The translations under genes and the position numbers were made by a program. Source: Tomocerus qinae (Eukaryota > Arthropoda > Collembola > Entomobryomorpha > Tomoceridae). Taken from it: 64,000 bases of DNA. The notes under the pieces were generated by a model. That model was given only the letters and a program-made list of their open reading frames with translations, was not told where the DNA came from and searched no databases. The first letter of the stretch is position 1; the number at the start of each line of letters is the position of its first letter. The stretch covers positions 37,564,296 through 37,628,295 of the forward strand of contig CM034548.1 in the NCBI GenBank assembly GCA_020055645.1. Reading direction: 5' to 3'. This document shows, piece after piece, positions 62,114 through 64,000 of this stretch.

Positions 62114-64000
62114 CTCTATGACATGATAATTTTTGCTGGTTACCCAGCAACATCACCATTTGTGACAAAATCAATCTGGAGTCTTTTGAAACATACTCCA
62201 TTACCTAGGTAAACACTTAAGCATCAACATATTATTTTATCAAAAAAGTAGACAAAAAGGGGCAACACCACCCCTACTTTACCAAATTTAGTTACACTAA
62301 CTTTTCCAATGACCGATGGCCATTTGGTCATTCGATTTGGCGATTCAAATGTTTTTCTGCTCGGTCTCTACAAATTTGAATTTTTAGAGCCCGAGCAGAA
62401 AAAAATTCGACAGGGCTCACAAAAATAATATATGCAAAAACCAAATTTTGCGATTTTAATCGCTTGTTTTTTGGATAGATGGAAACTAAAAAATAGAAAG
62501 GCAAGCCGCTCTTGAGGAAGGCCAAATATGCTATCTGATGTTTTAATCAAAGGGTCGGTGTGTAAGTTGCTCACATGCAGATATAATGGTATTGGAGATG
62601 TGAGAACTTTCAGATTCAGAGTCTTAAAGCATTTCTTAGGTTCAAGTCCAACATGAAAACCATTGTGACAAAACTATAGCAATAGAGAAGGTGGTAGCAC
62701 CAATAAATAAAGTTGCACAATAAATTATGATAATAGCTCCACAAGTGCAGAGTCTACAATAAATCTTACATCTACTTTGAATTAGTTGATTTGCACAATT
62801 CTCTGGTGTCCAAATTCGAGTTTAATCACTTAATATAGAGACTTATACCTTATAACCAGCGATAGCGAGATCATCAGATAGCGAGAAAATGCAATACACA
62901 AAAACATGAGTTGTTAACACTTGTCTCTAAAGTTTTCCATTGATCTCTTATTTAGCAGATACTTAGTTTTGTATTCCTAACACACTGCTCCACCACAAGT
63001 TTCTGCAACTGAACTTTCAACGCTGCAAATTTAATGATATTTGTTTGCCATAGATTTCTGGACACATATTGTAGTCTCGGAATCTGGCTGGACGTGGCAA
63101 AATAGATTCATTTCATGGTCCACAACAACACATTCTATCAACCTTTACACATGAGTTTAAGAACATTATGGATTGGAAAATTTTTATCACTCTTTGTTTT
63201 AGTTCACGCTTCGCAGAAACGAATGAAGGTTGTTTGTCACAGTCACTGAGCCACAGCTGCAACTCTGTAATGAAATTAGATTGCTAAACCCGTTCCGAAT
63301 TTCAAGATAAGACACCTATGCTATTCACATCCACATAACCTTACACCCGTAGTCGGCCTCTAATAATAGTTGGTGAATTGGTAGAATTAGTCCACATTGT
63401 ATCTTTATTGATACGCAACAACGGATCTAGGGACGCTGACAATGATGAGTTTTCCAAAATGTAGCCAATGTAAGATACTTACTAGGTAAGATAACAAAAA
63501 CTACTTTCATGGTTTCATGGCTGCACTATACACATTACTATTCATTAGTAATATATAGGCCTATCCATCCATAACTATCAACATTTGATAGATAAAAATT
63601 AGCTCACTACACACAAATCATTATTTTGCCTCACTTATGTCTACAATTCAATACCAATTGTTTGCATAAAACTTGCAATTTCAACTTCATCCATTCGGGC
63701 CTAGGCCTACCAAACGTTACTCAGAGTGGGAGTTTGATTTTAATTTTATAAATTACAGGCCTTGTTACATAAAACAATGAACCCTACAATCCTATTTATT
63801 ATTAGTATCTTTCGAAATTAACCATATGTTGATGTCGAAATTCAATGGCAGCATTTCACTAGTGGCCTAGTAAAATAATGAGCTGACCAATCTCTGGTAG
63901 CACTAGAAATCTACATGATCTAGTATGGGCTAACACCCTGACGATTCGAATCCCAATAGTTTTTAAATAGTTTACCATTATTTTGCCCAAGAATGACGTA
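62114..64000. other. Right end of window, no gene recognised
   Basis: AT-rich sequence without supportable coding regions. A B-box-like GATTCGAATCC near 63935 lacks the rest of a tRNA. Confidence 0.5.

Overview
This is an AT-rich, intron-rich animal nuclear sequence. All recognisable genes have GT-AG introns and encode animal proteins. A short (CCTAA)n run, the arthropod-type telomere motif, and the AT-richness hint at an arthropod, possibly a crustacean. That is weak evidence, so the species stays open. No bacterial, CRISPR or viral content was seen.

Layout from left to right. (1) 1-601, plus strand: the last two visible coding exons of the branched-chain 2-oxoacid dehydrogenase kinase (BCKDK), followed by about 6 kb of intergenic DNA with repeat remnants. 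(2) 6858-27185, plus strand: a complete SGLT-type sodium/sugar cotransporter (SLC5 family) of 15 coding exon positions and 673 residues. Position 10 exists as two alternative copies, 10A (19341-19509) and 10B (23059-23227). Both are exactly 169 nt with identical phases, and they encode the membrane segment that holds sugar-contact residues. (3) 27833-28454, minus strand: a complete two-exon PAM16/Magmas gene (mitochondrial presequence-import motor), convergent with the transporter. (4) 29459-29588: an isolated exon-like open segment on the plus strand. (5) 37386-49732, minus strand: a five-exon gene for a 333-residue type I membrane protein with signal peptide, one Ig domain, one FN3 domain, a membrane helix and a tail with an NPxY motif. 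Its signal-peptide exon lies 9.2 kb upstream of the rest. (6) 49.7-64 kb: no gene I can support, but several repeat structures.

Mobile elements are mostly small non-autonomous DNA transposons. Two hAT-like MITEs have terminal inverted repeats and imperfect 8-bp target duplications (11929-12146 and 38934-39097). A 650-bp foldback element (24302-24951) has arms made of 21-bp tandem units and a perfect 8-bp duplication. There are also palindromic elements near 3.3 kb, 19.8 kb and 61.7 kb, and a roughly 280-bp unit present three times at 59.7-60.6 kb.

The genes do not form a functional pathway. BCKDK and PAM16 are independent mitochondrial genes, and the transporter and the Ig/FN3 protein act at the cell surface. 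The most interesting biology is the duplicated exon in the transporter: either copy alone keeps the reading frame, while using both or neither destroys it, so one gene probably makes two transporters with different sugar-binding helices. A second possible isoform choice is a weak-donor 79-bp intron in the same gene that holds an in-frame stop and an embedded AATAAA followed by a GT-rich stretch.
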